Below are positions 37,001-48,500 of a stretch of 64,000 bases of DNA, piece after piece. The stretch comes from Liolophura sinensis (lineage: Eukaryota; Mollusca; Polyplacophora; Chitonida; Chitonidae). Position numbers and translations under genes: made by a program. Below the pieces are notes generated by a model. It had not been told where the DNA came from. It saw nothing but the letters and a program-made list of their open reading frames with translations, and ran no database searches. The stretch covers positions 18,653,485 through 18,717,484 of the forward strand of contig NC_088296.1 of assembly GCF_032854445.1 (NCBI RefSeq), read 5' to 3'. How positions within the stretch are numbered: the stretch's first letter is position 1; each line of letters opens with the position of its first letter.

Positions 37001-39182
37001 ATGTCCTATCGACTCGTCAAAATTCAGCAAGTGAGATGAAAATAGGACAGGCAATATATTACTGATACTCAGGTTTCGATCGAATTATGGAATTCGAAGA
37101 CTCAGCTTTACATTTGAACAAGGTTTGCACGTAGAACTTTTGCTGGGCCCTCAGGCATGGTCCTGTCTATTTTGGAATTGGAATTTATCCAGTACAAATG
37201 GCCTTAATACAATCCAATGCATCGGTCAAAGCAAAGTCAGTGCAAATGTTTGACTTATGCTTTCTTTCTCATTATTTTTATTTTTAACGGAGCCTTATAT
37301 TTAGTTTTGTTTTATTTGATTGGTGTTTTACACCATAAGATTATTTCACCTACACGACGGCGGCCAGCATTTACGGCGTGGGGAAACTGGGCAGATCTCA
37401 AAACCATCCGCAGGTTTCTGACAAACCTTCCCACGTAAGCACTCAAAGCAACAGCATTGGTGAGAGGCTCCTGGGTCATTAAAGCTTTATAAGTGGATGT
37501 TTTTTTTACTGTAGTGTACAAAGTAAGCAAACTTACATGTACATGTGTATTGCTCTTTTGTACATGCAGTACCCGGACCTACTGACTCCCAAGTACTTCG
37601 TGCGGCAGCCGGCGTGGCGAGCACTGTACTGCTGATTGTGATCGTCATAGTCATAAGTATCGTTGTTTGGTAAGTGAAAATAACGCTCTTCGGCATTACA
37701 GGATTAAAACTAGAGCCGCTTCAACAGTGATAGTTGGCAAATGGTAACACTTTACCGGTGAAATCCGGTTTACCTCAGTTTGGGCTATTTCCTTGGGATA
37801 ATTGTTCATAAAAAATCCTTGATTTCCTTTGATTCATTTTTTTAGATGATGTTTGCCGGCTCACTCAAGAGTATTTCACGTATAGGTGGACTACAGGGAT
37901 CAGTAATCAACCAATTTTGAAACATAGTGACCCTTTATTTCAAAGTTAGAAGTTGTAATTTGTAACTTAACACTAGAATAAGTAACTGATTGTAGTCTGA
38001 AGTTACAAGTTATAAGTTCAAGTTGTAGTTTGAAGTTACAAGTTACCAGTTCAACTTGTAACGCCTAACTAATACAGACACATTTACTGATTTATTTGAT
38101 TTGTGTTTTACTGCGTGGTCAAAAATATTTTTTCAGCTACTGTATACGACATTATAATTCTAGGAAATCCAGAACCCAAACTAGTATTGATTTAGGATGG
38201 TCTAAACAATGTTCAATCGGTCAGTAAGACAAGAAAATACGATGTTATGGAGCAATGGAATTCCTACCCTAAAAAAAAACTAGGACATCTTATATGCATT
38301 CAGCAGGGACATTGAATTGTCTCGGTGAAAATAATAATGGTGCAAAAATTGGATTTAGTAAAAAAAGAAAAACAATAGTATGAAATTTTACTTTTTAAAT
38401 AAGACATGTCTGAATTTTCAAACACTACACTACCTTTATTCATTTCACACAATGTCAAGCGCACACGAAAAATGACGTCATAAAGCACAAAAGAAGATCT
38501 GATTGGTTTGTTGACTAAACTACACCGAGAGTTTGACAAGAATACATAAGCCATATAAGGCTGTTGCTGTGATTTTATTTAAATTTTGACAACTTTACCA
38601 CCTGAAAAACTATATTGTAGGAAAAAGAGACGACCTGGAAAGAAGACCAACAGAAGTTCACCGGACTTAGAAGAGCAAAGCAATGAGATTTCAGACCCAC
38701 GCCATAGAAGTAGCGACAATAATGTTTTGCCACCAGTGGAATACGACGTAGCCATCATTTCCGGTACGGTGGATATCGTCCCTCCCGTTGGCAGAGGTTC
38801 CTCCGGCTACATTAATATTGAGAACTTGTCTGGGGAAGAGTATGAGAATGTCAACAGCCGGGGTCGGTCACATGACTTACCTAGGAATACGGAAGATATG
38901 TCTAAGGCTTTGTACGTATCAATGAAGGCTATGATTCAGGACAGCAGTTCACTCGGTAACGAGAGCTATGAAAATGTGCGAAATGTAAAGATACCAAATC
39001 CGGAACAAAATTGTGACGAACAATTAACGGCCAATGAAGATATTGCTAACGGTATGGCCGAGAATTCGCTAGAGGGAAGCTTTTACGCGAATGATGTGTC
39101 GGGAGGATTGTATATTAATACCAAGAACCCCAGAAACAAAAGGCAGCCATTAAAACACTGGGGAAATAGGAATAGGGAATAG
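32342..39182 (+). CDS. gene A': near-identical copy of gene A
   Basis: Exons 32342-32405, 33751-33906, 34884-35012, 36132-36266, 37570-37669 and 38621-39182 give 381 aa in the same phases as gene A. Coding differences from A that I can see are few: V to A just before the TM helix, Q to E before the second tyrosine (GEEYENV), and R to P after it (DLPRNTED). All six-cysteine EGF patterns, the DVDEC start, the stop-transfer and every tail tyrosine are kept. The intact frame means that, if this is a real locus rather than a haplotype copy, it should be functional. Confidence 0.78.
32723..33071 (-). mobile_element. SINE family 2 in intron 1 of A'
   Basis: Same insertion and target-site duplication as at 2602. 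Confidence 0.85.
33908..34063. repeat. (TATG)n microsatellite, A' copy
   Basis: Starts at the EGF1 donor as in gene A, 16 bp shorter. Confidence 0.95.
34538..34777 (-). mobile_element. diverged SINE family 1, A' copy
   Basis: Counterpart of 4433-4672. Confidence 0.8.
35113..35362 (+). mobile_element. full-length SINE family 1, A' copy
   Basis: Counterpart of 5008-5257 with the same 12-bp target-site duplication. Confidence 0.9.
37945..38070. repeat. hairpin-forming inverted repeat, A' copy
   Basis: Spacer in the same orientation as in A. Confidence 0.85.
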
Positions 39183-39379
39183 GAGGATAGGGAATAGGGA
39201 AAAGATTCACTGTGGAGTCGCCGGTTTTAGGTCTGAGAGGTTGACAAGATCTAACTAAGAAGATCGATATAACTAGAATCTAAGCATAAAGCCTAAGACA
39301 TATTGAGAGAACGGACAACATGATGTGAATAACTTTAATATATCTTTTTATTTCCTTATGCTTAACGTGTACATAATGT

Positions 39380-39385
39380 AATAAA
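39380..39385 (+). terminator. polyadenylation signal of gene A'
   Basis: AATAAA at the conserved distance after the stop. Confidence 0.7.
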
Positions 39386-40272
39386 TGACTTACGTCATAG
39401 ACAGTAAAACCACGAGCAGCGACGACGGTGTGATAATTGGCATAAATGGTCACACGTAACCGGTGGAGTGAGTGATTGAGTGCTTGGGGTTTAACGTCAT
39501 ACTTAACAATTTTTCAGTCATATGACGATGACGTAACCGCTGGAATACGAACTCAATTTTAGGGTTTTGTTCTCTGTGTGCGTGTAAATGTTTCACTAGC
39601 AGCAAATTATACATTTTTAGAATGATTGCTTAAGACTATATACACGAATCATCCAGACGGTGTGTGTGACACTAAAGCTTGGCAGCCTAGAGAATTCAAG
39701 ACTGAACTCACCTGCCGGCACGTATTTGACCAGATCAGTCGCTGACGGACACGACTTGAAGTTTTCACCACCAACTACTCCACTTGTCAGATTGGACATC
39801 AAATAAAGAAGCAAGATGTCTCTATTATAGAAAAGGAGAATCGATTCTTTGAGAAAGGTGTAAAGGAAACCATCTGTGTGAAAGCTAAGAATCCTCACTA
39901 AACAGAAACAGTGACCAGCAGCTTTAGCATTCACTTACATGGAGCAAAGGCTTCAAAAACTAAACAATAATCTAATTTATTCTGGTTTGAACCTTGAACT
40001 CTAGGCCAGACACTACAACAGACCATGCTTTACAGATTCCAACCCTTGTTATGATTTTGTAATCAGTTATTGTTATTTTACATATGTATGTTGATAATGT
40101 GTCTGTAGATTCACCACTTTCTCTGCTGATGACACTTTGGCGAGTGTCACAACGTAAGGTGTATTCTCCATGTAAGGCGAAATCACGATTTAGGGGAAGA
40201 TTTGCAGATTATCGGATTGACTCGTGTTCACGTGTCGCTCCTGACATTTCGAACGAAATTCACGTTGAGAAG

Positions 40273-40599
40273 AGTGAGTGAGTGAGTGCTTGGGGTTTAA
40301 CGTCGTACTCAACAATTTTTAAGTCATATGACGACGAAGGAATCCTTAGGGTGCATTTACGTGTAATGTGCCTCCTTGTTGCATGACGGATTTCCACCCC
40401 TCTTTTATTTAGTGCTGCTTCACTGAGACGGCTTACCGAAGGCAAGTAAGCCGCCCCGCTCGAGCCATTATACGGATACGTGTCAACTAGTCGTTGCAGT
40501 ATCCCCTTCATGCTGAACCCCAAACATGGAAGTTACAACTTCCTCTTTTAAAGTCTTAGGTGTGACTCGATCAAGGATTGATCCTGGATCTACCGGTCC
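40273..40599 (-). mobile_element. SINE family 2 downstream of A'
   Basis: Counterpart of 10167-10493. Confidence 0.85.
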
Positions 40600-41870
40600 C
40601 GACGTTAAGAAGAGAGATTTCGCATGAACTATATCCCCGAAAATTGCTTAAATATATATCCGGTTGACCAGATTCAGTGTTTTTGTTTCATTTACTCTAT
40701 TTGAAAGGCTCAAAGTATTCGTTCCTGCAGTGCACTTTATCTTCTAGTGAACTTTTGGGATATTCGCTGGTTTATATATGAACAAAACTTTGGTTTCCTG
40801 CGACAATCAGTTTATTCATCAATGAGCTTGAGCCTTCCACTGTGTTAACAAGTTTCTCAGCTACATTCTGAAAGGGCGGTTTATTTCGGGCACTGCAATT
40901 TCTTCCGTCAGCTTTAGTTAAAGATTTTGGTGTGACTATCAGGTCATTGGCTAATAAAGTCGGGTGCTCGAATTCACTGTTTCGTTCCACGGTTTTAAGA
41001 AGCTGTTCACGTATCTCTCGAAGGTCGGTGCTTTACTCCTGGCACTGCAATTTCTTCCATCCATAGTCCACACCGCCATGATATACTAAATAAAACATTC
41101 TTGAGCAGGGCAGTAAACACCAATCAGATAAATACATTAATTAACAAATAATGAAAGCTTTAGAAAATTACGCTTAAATCGTCTTTTTATATATCTAGCG
41201 ATTTCGCAAAGGTATAGGCGAGACAAATTGAGGGCTCTCGCAAACTAAATGTGTGGTTTTACTGTAGTTACTAGTTTGAATACACATCTTACATAATGAG
41301 GTCTGTGGGCTCAACCGCGCCGTAGGCATCTACCGTAAAATCACGTACTTTAGCCGCATTGTTCGCGACAGACCCCACTTTATCTCCCTTATCCTTTGTG
41401 AACTCGCCAGAACCCTGATCCCTCTATAAATGAGGTTGGTATTAGGTTATTCCCAATATTGATTTATATAAAAGAGGTTGATATCAGTTTGATTGTTGTT
41501 CAAAGCCAGTACCTGACAAAGACAGCTAGTTCCCTTCAGTAAGACTGGCAGGAATTCCCTTTTTTATTGAATATTTGAGGGGCATGATGACGATTCATGC
41601 TATATAGCAGCCAGGAAAAACTGCATTATCTTGATATAAACTCAACAGTACATTGGGATAGACAAATCTGGAGGACAAACCAGAGCAACAACAGTCCAAA
41701 GATGGGTTGTAGTTTCACTTCTTTTTTAAAGTGTTTAAATAACGTTCCATGACAAACAATCTTCTATAAAAATACATTCATATGCATGTAATTCAAGTGT
41801 TAAAGTTTACAGTGGATGATAAAGATTGGAGCTAAACAATACTATGGATCCAAGATTATCAGCGAACAGA

Positions 41871-42256
41871 TTAGTTAGTGATTTTTCTTCTTTTAGTGTT
41901 CATGCCTTTACAGCACTCAGGGCAGTACCACCTCCCTTTAAGAAGTCAACACTTCTTCAGCTTTAAGCAGTGGAGATGAAACCATTGATAATCACAATTC
42001 TCATGGTCACATCCTACCATGTCTTTATTGTTCTCGGTGTCATCTGGTTCTTGACAATAACAGTACACTTGGTATTCCACTTCAGCAGTGGCCAGGTTAT
42101 TCACTGACACACTGCTGCGCTCACCAAGTGGCATAGACGAGAGACGAGAGAAAAATTTCCCCACTAGTTCTGGCATCACTGCCATAGAGCTGTAAAGCGC
42201 CCACTTCTGAATCTGTAACACATTCTGCAGGAAGATTGGACTTTTGTTGCAGTCTC
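41871..42256 (-). pseudogene. PHD-finger exon with premature stop
   Basis: Matches 11765-12150, but the codon after KLKKC is TGA and the next proline is changed to leucine. The stop removes the last zinc-binding cysteine pair (WYCPEC), so the finger cannot fold as a normal Cys4-His-Cys3 domain. Confidence 0.6.
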
Positions 42257-43365
42257 TACAGCATCTGTTTCATTCGGCATAATCTTAAGTTTAATAGTGT
42301 CACACATCTTCATAATATCACCGAAGTTTGCAGTCAACAAGTTCCTGTTTAGTGTGATCCTTAACACAGGAGGTTATAATTACATGAAATTCACTGTCAG
42401 TTGACAAAATCCATTCTTACATTTAAATCCTTTCAGTTATATTTAAATTAATGATAGCTAAACAAAATATATTTTATAATAGTTAATGAAGTTATACTAT
42501 AATAGAAAAAAATACTATCAAAAATATTCACATTCGAGGCTTGTGGACAGCTTTAAATGTCATCCTTAAAATTTATACCTAAATAAAGTAAATTGTACAA
42601 ACCTTGGCAGTGTGTTAACAAAAGTATACGGCAACATCTCGCACCCAACCACAGATGAACTAATTGTAAGCCTCGGCACTCTTGTAGCATTTCAGCTGAT
42701 CCAGTGAATATACACTTGTTGAATTTATCAGAAAGTTCACTATAGGTTACACTGGCCAACACGTTGACCTAGCGGCTCCAAAGGCTTTTATCAAGTGCGT
42801 TTGACAACCAGCTCACATTTTTCATCATAAACACCACAAAAAGTTAGCAGTCACTACAGCATGAAAATGAAGCCTTACGAAGAGTACCCATCCAATATGG
42901 CGGCCGATGTGTGGGTTGCCGGGATGTCAGTCACGTTGTCGTAGCTATGTATACCAGAGCGTTTTAGATGTCCTGTAAAGCGCAGGGGTTTTACATGTAG
43001 TTCACTGGAAATACCATTGCCTTACACCAATATGACGTACGCACTGAGCCTGCCAATCGAGTAAAAATGTGTGTGTGGAAATATTGTAAACGTTTGAAAT
43101 GGTTTATTTCTGCCATACCTGTATCATCATTTATTAACTTTGTACAGCTATATATACTTGCACGTGCGAGTGACAACGTGCTGAATGCAAATGTGTCAAC
43201 TTAGTGTTAGGCCTATAGATGCATTCAGGGAATAGACATTAAAATTAACTTTAAAGGCAGTGCTCAATGGTTTTTCATCTGATATTAAGAAAAAGAGAAA
43301 GGTGAAGAGAATTTACATCAGAAAAAATATTTAATAAAACGCCTTCTCAACTTTCTGCATTTTGT

Positions 43366-43419
43366 TATATTACAACTGCAGTTTTAAACTTCATGTTATT
43401 TTCATGGAATATGAATTCT

Positions 43420-43495
<76 letters not shown>

Positions 43496-43510
43496 CTGCA
43501 GTTGTAATAT
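43366..43510. repeat. (TA)n inside 19-bp inverted repeats, A' copy
   Basis: Same structure as 13261-13424 with about 10 fewer TA units. Confidence 0.85.
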
Positions 43511-44264
43511 ATATTTGATTTTCAGGTTAAACTGCCACCTTTTCTAAATAACGTGCTCATCAATAGAATATTATATGAAACATAAATTTAATATACGGCA
43601 TATTTACCTATCGGCTTCTTCTTTCACAAGAATAAACAGAACAATTTAGTGTTATTAATAGGCCTTTTGAATCAGGAAGTTATAAATATTCATGTTGTCT
43701 TTTGGAAAAATTGTCACTACATATTGGAGGCGTTGAGGCGGACACTAAAACTCCAGTACGTAGCCAATATTTTATTGAAGTGAATACAGTCCGTATAATG
43801 CATTCAAAGAAGCTTTTTGTAAAGTTTTTAAGCAAACATTCACGTTAAAAATATTACAGTACAGACGCTGGCCTGTATAGATAGGCGCGTGTACAGATTG
43901 TATAATATTTAGGTCATAAATAATGTAATATTACAGAAATATGTTTGAGGGCTTAACACAGGCTTCCCCTTAACAAGAAGCATATTCCGTCTTCACGGTC
44001 TGTGTGTTTAGACTTTGAACTGTAATACAAACTTAACTACAAGGATATAATTTATGTTCAGTTGTACGTGTTCGCTTACATGTCTTCCTAAGATCGCATC
44101 GGAACTCAAATCAACCGGATCGTGTCATCTATCTTCAGCTAACGAATATTTGGATTATCAACGTTCGAAAAGATCTGTAAGATCAACCGAAGAATTGCAA
44201 GAGTACGTGCAGCGCATGAGATACGGGTGTCCTGTTTTTACATGCTGTGTGTGCGGCAGTCAGT

Positions 44265-45581
44265 GACAAGGCATAGCCTACAGCGTAGAGCGACACATGG
44301 TGTGTGCTGTTTGTTTTATTTGCTATGGTTGCTGCATTCAGTGAGAACATATAGCCTACAGCGCAGAGTGACATACTGTGTGCTGTTTTATGTATGAGTT
44401 TCTTCGTGAGACTAAGTTACCCTATATAGTGCATCCTTTGTCTGAATGTCCAACACCATGTATATTTACAGGATATGATGATGACTGTACTGTGCTGTTT
44501 TCTGTCGTTGTCCTCTGTAGGAATGAATACGATCACATACAGGATTTGGTGAAATTCCACACAGTGCTGTTTTCTGTCTTTGTTCTCTTTGTGCTTTGTC
44601 TGAATGTACAGCACCATACATATTTAGAGGATATGATGACAACTGTACTGTGCTGTTTTCTGTTGTCCTCTGTAGGAATGAATACGGTAGCATATAGGAT
44701 TTGTTGAAATTCCACACAGTGCTGTTTTCTGTCCTTGTTCTCTTTGTGCTTTGTCTGAATGTTCAACACCATGTATATTTACAGGATATGATGACGACCG
44801 TACTGTGCTGTTTTCTGTCGTTGTCCTCTGTGGGAATGAATACGGTAGCATATAGGATTTGTTGAAATTGCACATAGTGCTGTTTTCTGTCCTTGTCCTC
44901 TTTGTGCTTTGTCTGAATGTTCAACACCATACATATTTACAGGATATGATGACAACCGTACTGTGCTGTTTTCTGTTGTTGTCCTCTGTAGGAATGAATA
45001 CGGTAGCATATAGGATTTGTTGAAATTCCGTAGAGTGCTTTTTTCTGTCCTTGTTCTCTTTGTGCTTTGTCTGAATGTTCAACACCATGTATATTTACAG
45101 GATATGATGACGACCGTACTGTGCTGTTTTCTGTCGTTCTCCTCTGTAGGAATGAATACGGTAGCATATAGGATTTGGTGAAATTCCGTACAGGGCTGTT
45201 TTCTGTCTTTGTTCCCTTTGTGCTTTGTCTGAATGTCAAACGCCATGTATATTTACAGGATATGATGACGTACCGTACTGTGCTGTTTTCTGTTGTTGTC
45301 CTCTGAAGGAATGAATACGGCAGCATTTAAGATTTGGTGAAATTCCGTAGAGTGCTGTTTTCTGTCTTTGTTCTCTTTGTGCTTTGTCTGAATGTCAAAC
45401 AACATATATATTTAGAGGATATGATGACGACCGTACTGTGCTGTTTTCTGTCGTTGTCCTTTGTAGGAATGAATACGGTCGCATATAGGATATGGTGAAA
45501 TTCCGTACAGTGCTGTTTTCTGTCTTTGTTCTCTTTGTGCTTTGTCTTAATGTTCAACACCATGTATATTTACAGGATATA
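44265..45581 (+). repeat. tandem array of signal-peptide-exon copies (B'), expanded
   Basis: GATATGATGAC-type anchors at 44472, 44630, 44785, 44943, 45101, 45259, 45418 and 45576: eight copies spaced 155-159 bp, against four in B. Each unit has the two half-copies of the signal-peptide exon. The last one (45582-45651) is the functional exon. Confidence 0.85.
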
Positions 45582-48500
45582 ATGACGTACCGTGCTGTGC
45601 TGTTTGCCATCTGTACTTTCTTCTTGGGAATCAGTCTAGCTTCATCCCAGCGTAAGTGACGAAGACGGTTGATATCGGGCACATGTGTAGGAAAAATATG
45701 CGTTTGATACATAGAGGTTATAAAATAAGTGTCTGATTATATCAATTTTATTATACGAGTGGTGTGATTTTCATTTGTTCGAGAAACAAAAGTAAATAAC
45801 ATCAAGAGTTTAATAAATCTGGTGTAATGAATCACGATTTGCATATCCTTTTTATCCCATCTATTATTTTAAACGGATGTAGGTTGTTTTCAAAGATGAC
45901 AGCGTCTGTTTGTTTGACAAGTAGGTAAATGAAATACGTACTGATATCGATAAATATGAAAATATTTGACTAAATATAGTTCTAGAAAACACTGAGTAAA
46001 TATGTGTATTCTGTGAAAAGAAAACATAACACAGTCCATTAGTGAGCTATAAGGCGACGAGCTTTCTTCGAAAATATCAGCATTCATAACTGCTCATTTA
46101 TCGAAACATTTGGCTACAAAGTTGTAACTTAACCTTAAGTCATACCTCAATGACGTCCTTTTTTAGGCTTTTAACGCGCACAATTCACCAGAAAACTTAT
46201 ATGCTGGTTTTACTAAATATCTTCAAACTTGCAGAATGCAGCAAAACAGTGTCTACAATGTTTCAAAGGCCTTGATTTTGGTTCTGTTTTGCACTTTACC
46301 TGTGATGGTAGACGTAATGTTGAATCAAAGGTTCGCGAGAGCAACAATTTGGTTCACAAAGTAGTTTATACTTCCCTTTGTTGGAGGCTGAGGAGGATTA
46401 CATGTATAACAAATTTATTTATTTACTTATAAGATTATTTCACGTATACGACGTTGGCCAGCATTATGGTGAGATGAAATCGGGTAGAATATATAATGAA
46501 ATATCAGTAAAAACATAGTTTGAAATCAGATACCAGTAAAACTGAATGCTGTCTAGAAAGCAATTCATAATCCTGATGTCTTTCAGCTGCGTTGAAATGG
46601 TCGAGTAGGTGTGGGAGGACAGCGTTGTTGCTGTAAATCGTGGAGTGTATGCGTCGAAGCTTGTGATAGAACATCGGATATATGTTCATTTTCTTGTTAC
46701 TTTAAAGGAAACTTGTGCGAAAACCTCACATGTGGTTACTTGACGAGATGTGGTAATACCACTGATGGTAAAGGTGATCCCATCCTAACCTGTTTATGCG
46801 AAAATGAAAACGGAGGCCAACCTAAGGAAATCCTGGTGGACAATAATGGATCGCTGCTGTACTGCAGAGGTTAGTTAATTGGAGTAAAATTATTCTTCAA
46901 AATGGAGAAAACATAAAAATTACAATTTATATGAAAGAGTTTGAAGGATTAGTTGTAAATATGGTCTTTTATATTTCTTTCCTGAGAAAAAGCCAGTTTA
47001 AAATAATTGTATATGGTGGGTATTGGGGATCGTGTCTTGGTGCATATATTCTTTGCATAACAATGTTCTAAATGAACATGTAATACATAATATGAAACAT
47101 TATTGGTGCGAGTTTGTCTCTCAGCTAAAAGATGTGCTCAACGTGAATTTTAATCACATTAATGTTTTTAATATGTTCATAAATTTGATCGTAACAAGTA
47201 TTTGGGTATAAAGAACAAATATACTGGCAAATAAATATATTGGACATGCATCATATCCTTTTTAGAACATTATTATACAAAGATGATAAATACGAAGAGG
47301 TGGTCCTTAAAGCCCACCATACAAAAATACTTTCAAGTACCCTATTATCGAGGAAGAAAAAATCGAGCATAATATTAAAAACCACATTTGTAAGCTTTTC
47401 ACTCTTACTCATTTGATACCTGCATCATTGTCATACTTTCAATTCAAGCTGGCAGTATGCGCTGTACTTGAACTTACAGCGACCGCATTGGCGGAAGGAT
47501 TCTGGGTCATTGCGCCGCGCTGGCGTGCTATTCCCTCTCAACCACGTAGGTCTCCCAGGTGTCTATAGGTTAACACCATATGAACAGGTGATGGGATACA
47601 TGTAGGCAGTGAAAGGCTTTTCACTTTGTTAATGCGAAGGATAAGTGAATTTTGTGAATTTTTTTTCACTCAGAACGTTGCTCTCCTGAAAATAGGGCTT
47701 GTAAACAGAATACGACCTGCAGAGAAATTTTCGGGAACGGCTTCAGATGTCTCTGTGACCAGGGGTTTGAAAAATCGGCTATTGGACAGTGTCATGGTAA
47801 GTAATGAGTTCTGATCATTCTATGCCTGTGTAAGGAATGTAGTGTCATGTGTATCTATTACACAGAACGTTCTCCAACCACGGATCTCTTTGGTATCGGG
47901 GCCTCCGTGGCTCAGTCGGTTAAAGCGCTAGCGCAGCGTAATGACCCAGGAGTTTCTCACCAATGCGGTCGCTGTGAGTTCAAGTCCAGCTCATGCTGGC
48001 TTCCTCTCCGGCCGTACGTGAGAAGGTCTGTCAGCAACCTGCGGATGGTCGTGGGTTTCCCCCGGGGCTCTGCCCGGTTTCCACCCACCATAATGCTGGC
48101 CACCGTCGTATAAGTGAAATATTCTTGAGTACGGCGTAAAACACCTATCAAAAAAAAAAAAAAAAAAAAATCTTTGGTATCAGGTAATCCTGAGTATGTT
48201 ACAGATAGTCTTTGCTTATACCATGTATACAGTACAAGGTAGATATCCAACATCGTATCATCACACCCTGGCCGAGGGCTTAGAACGTACGCCTTGAATG
48301 CTGGAAATCTGAGTTTGATTCCCAGTCGTGTGGATTTAATTTGTTTTCCACGGAAATTTCTACATCTGTATTTATACAATCTGGCTACTATCAAATACCA
48401 ACAGTGGCAAAAAGGAAGATGCTTTCATTTAAAACTGTACTATGTTGCGTATTGCAGATGTTGACGAATGTGTGAGCAAACCCAGCATATGTGGACAGCA

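Larger units (their letters stand above)
30122..44205 (+). repeat. near-identical duplicate of 1 to about 14100
   Basis: Offset is 30121 at the start, 30105 after the (TATG)n array and 30104-30106 later. Up to about 41220 only isolated substitutions are seen; beyond that differences become several per 100 bp. Either the second haplotype or a recent segmental duplication. Confidence 0.9.
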
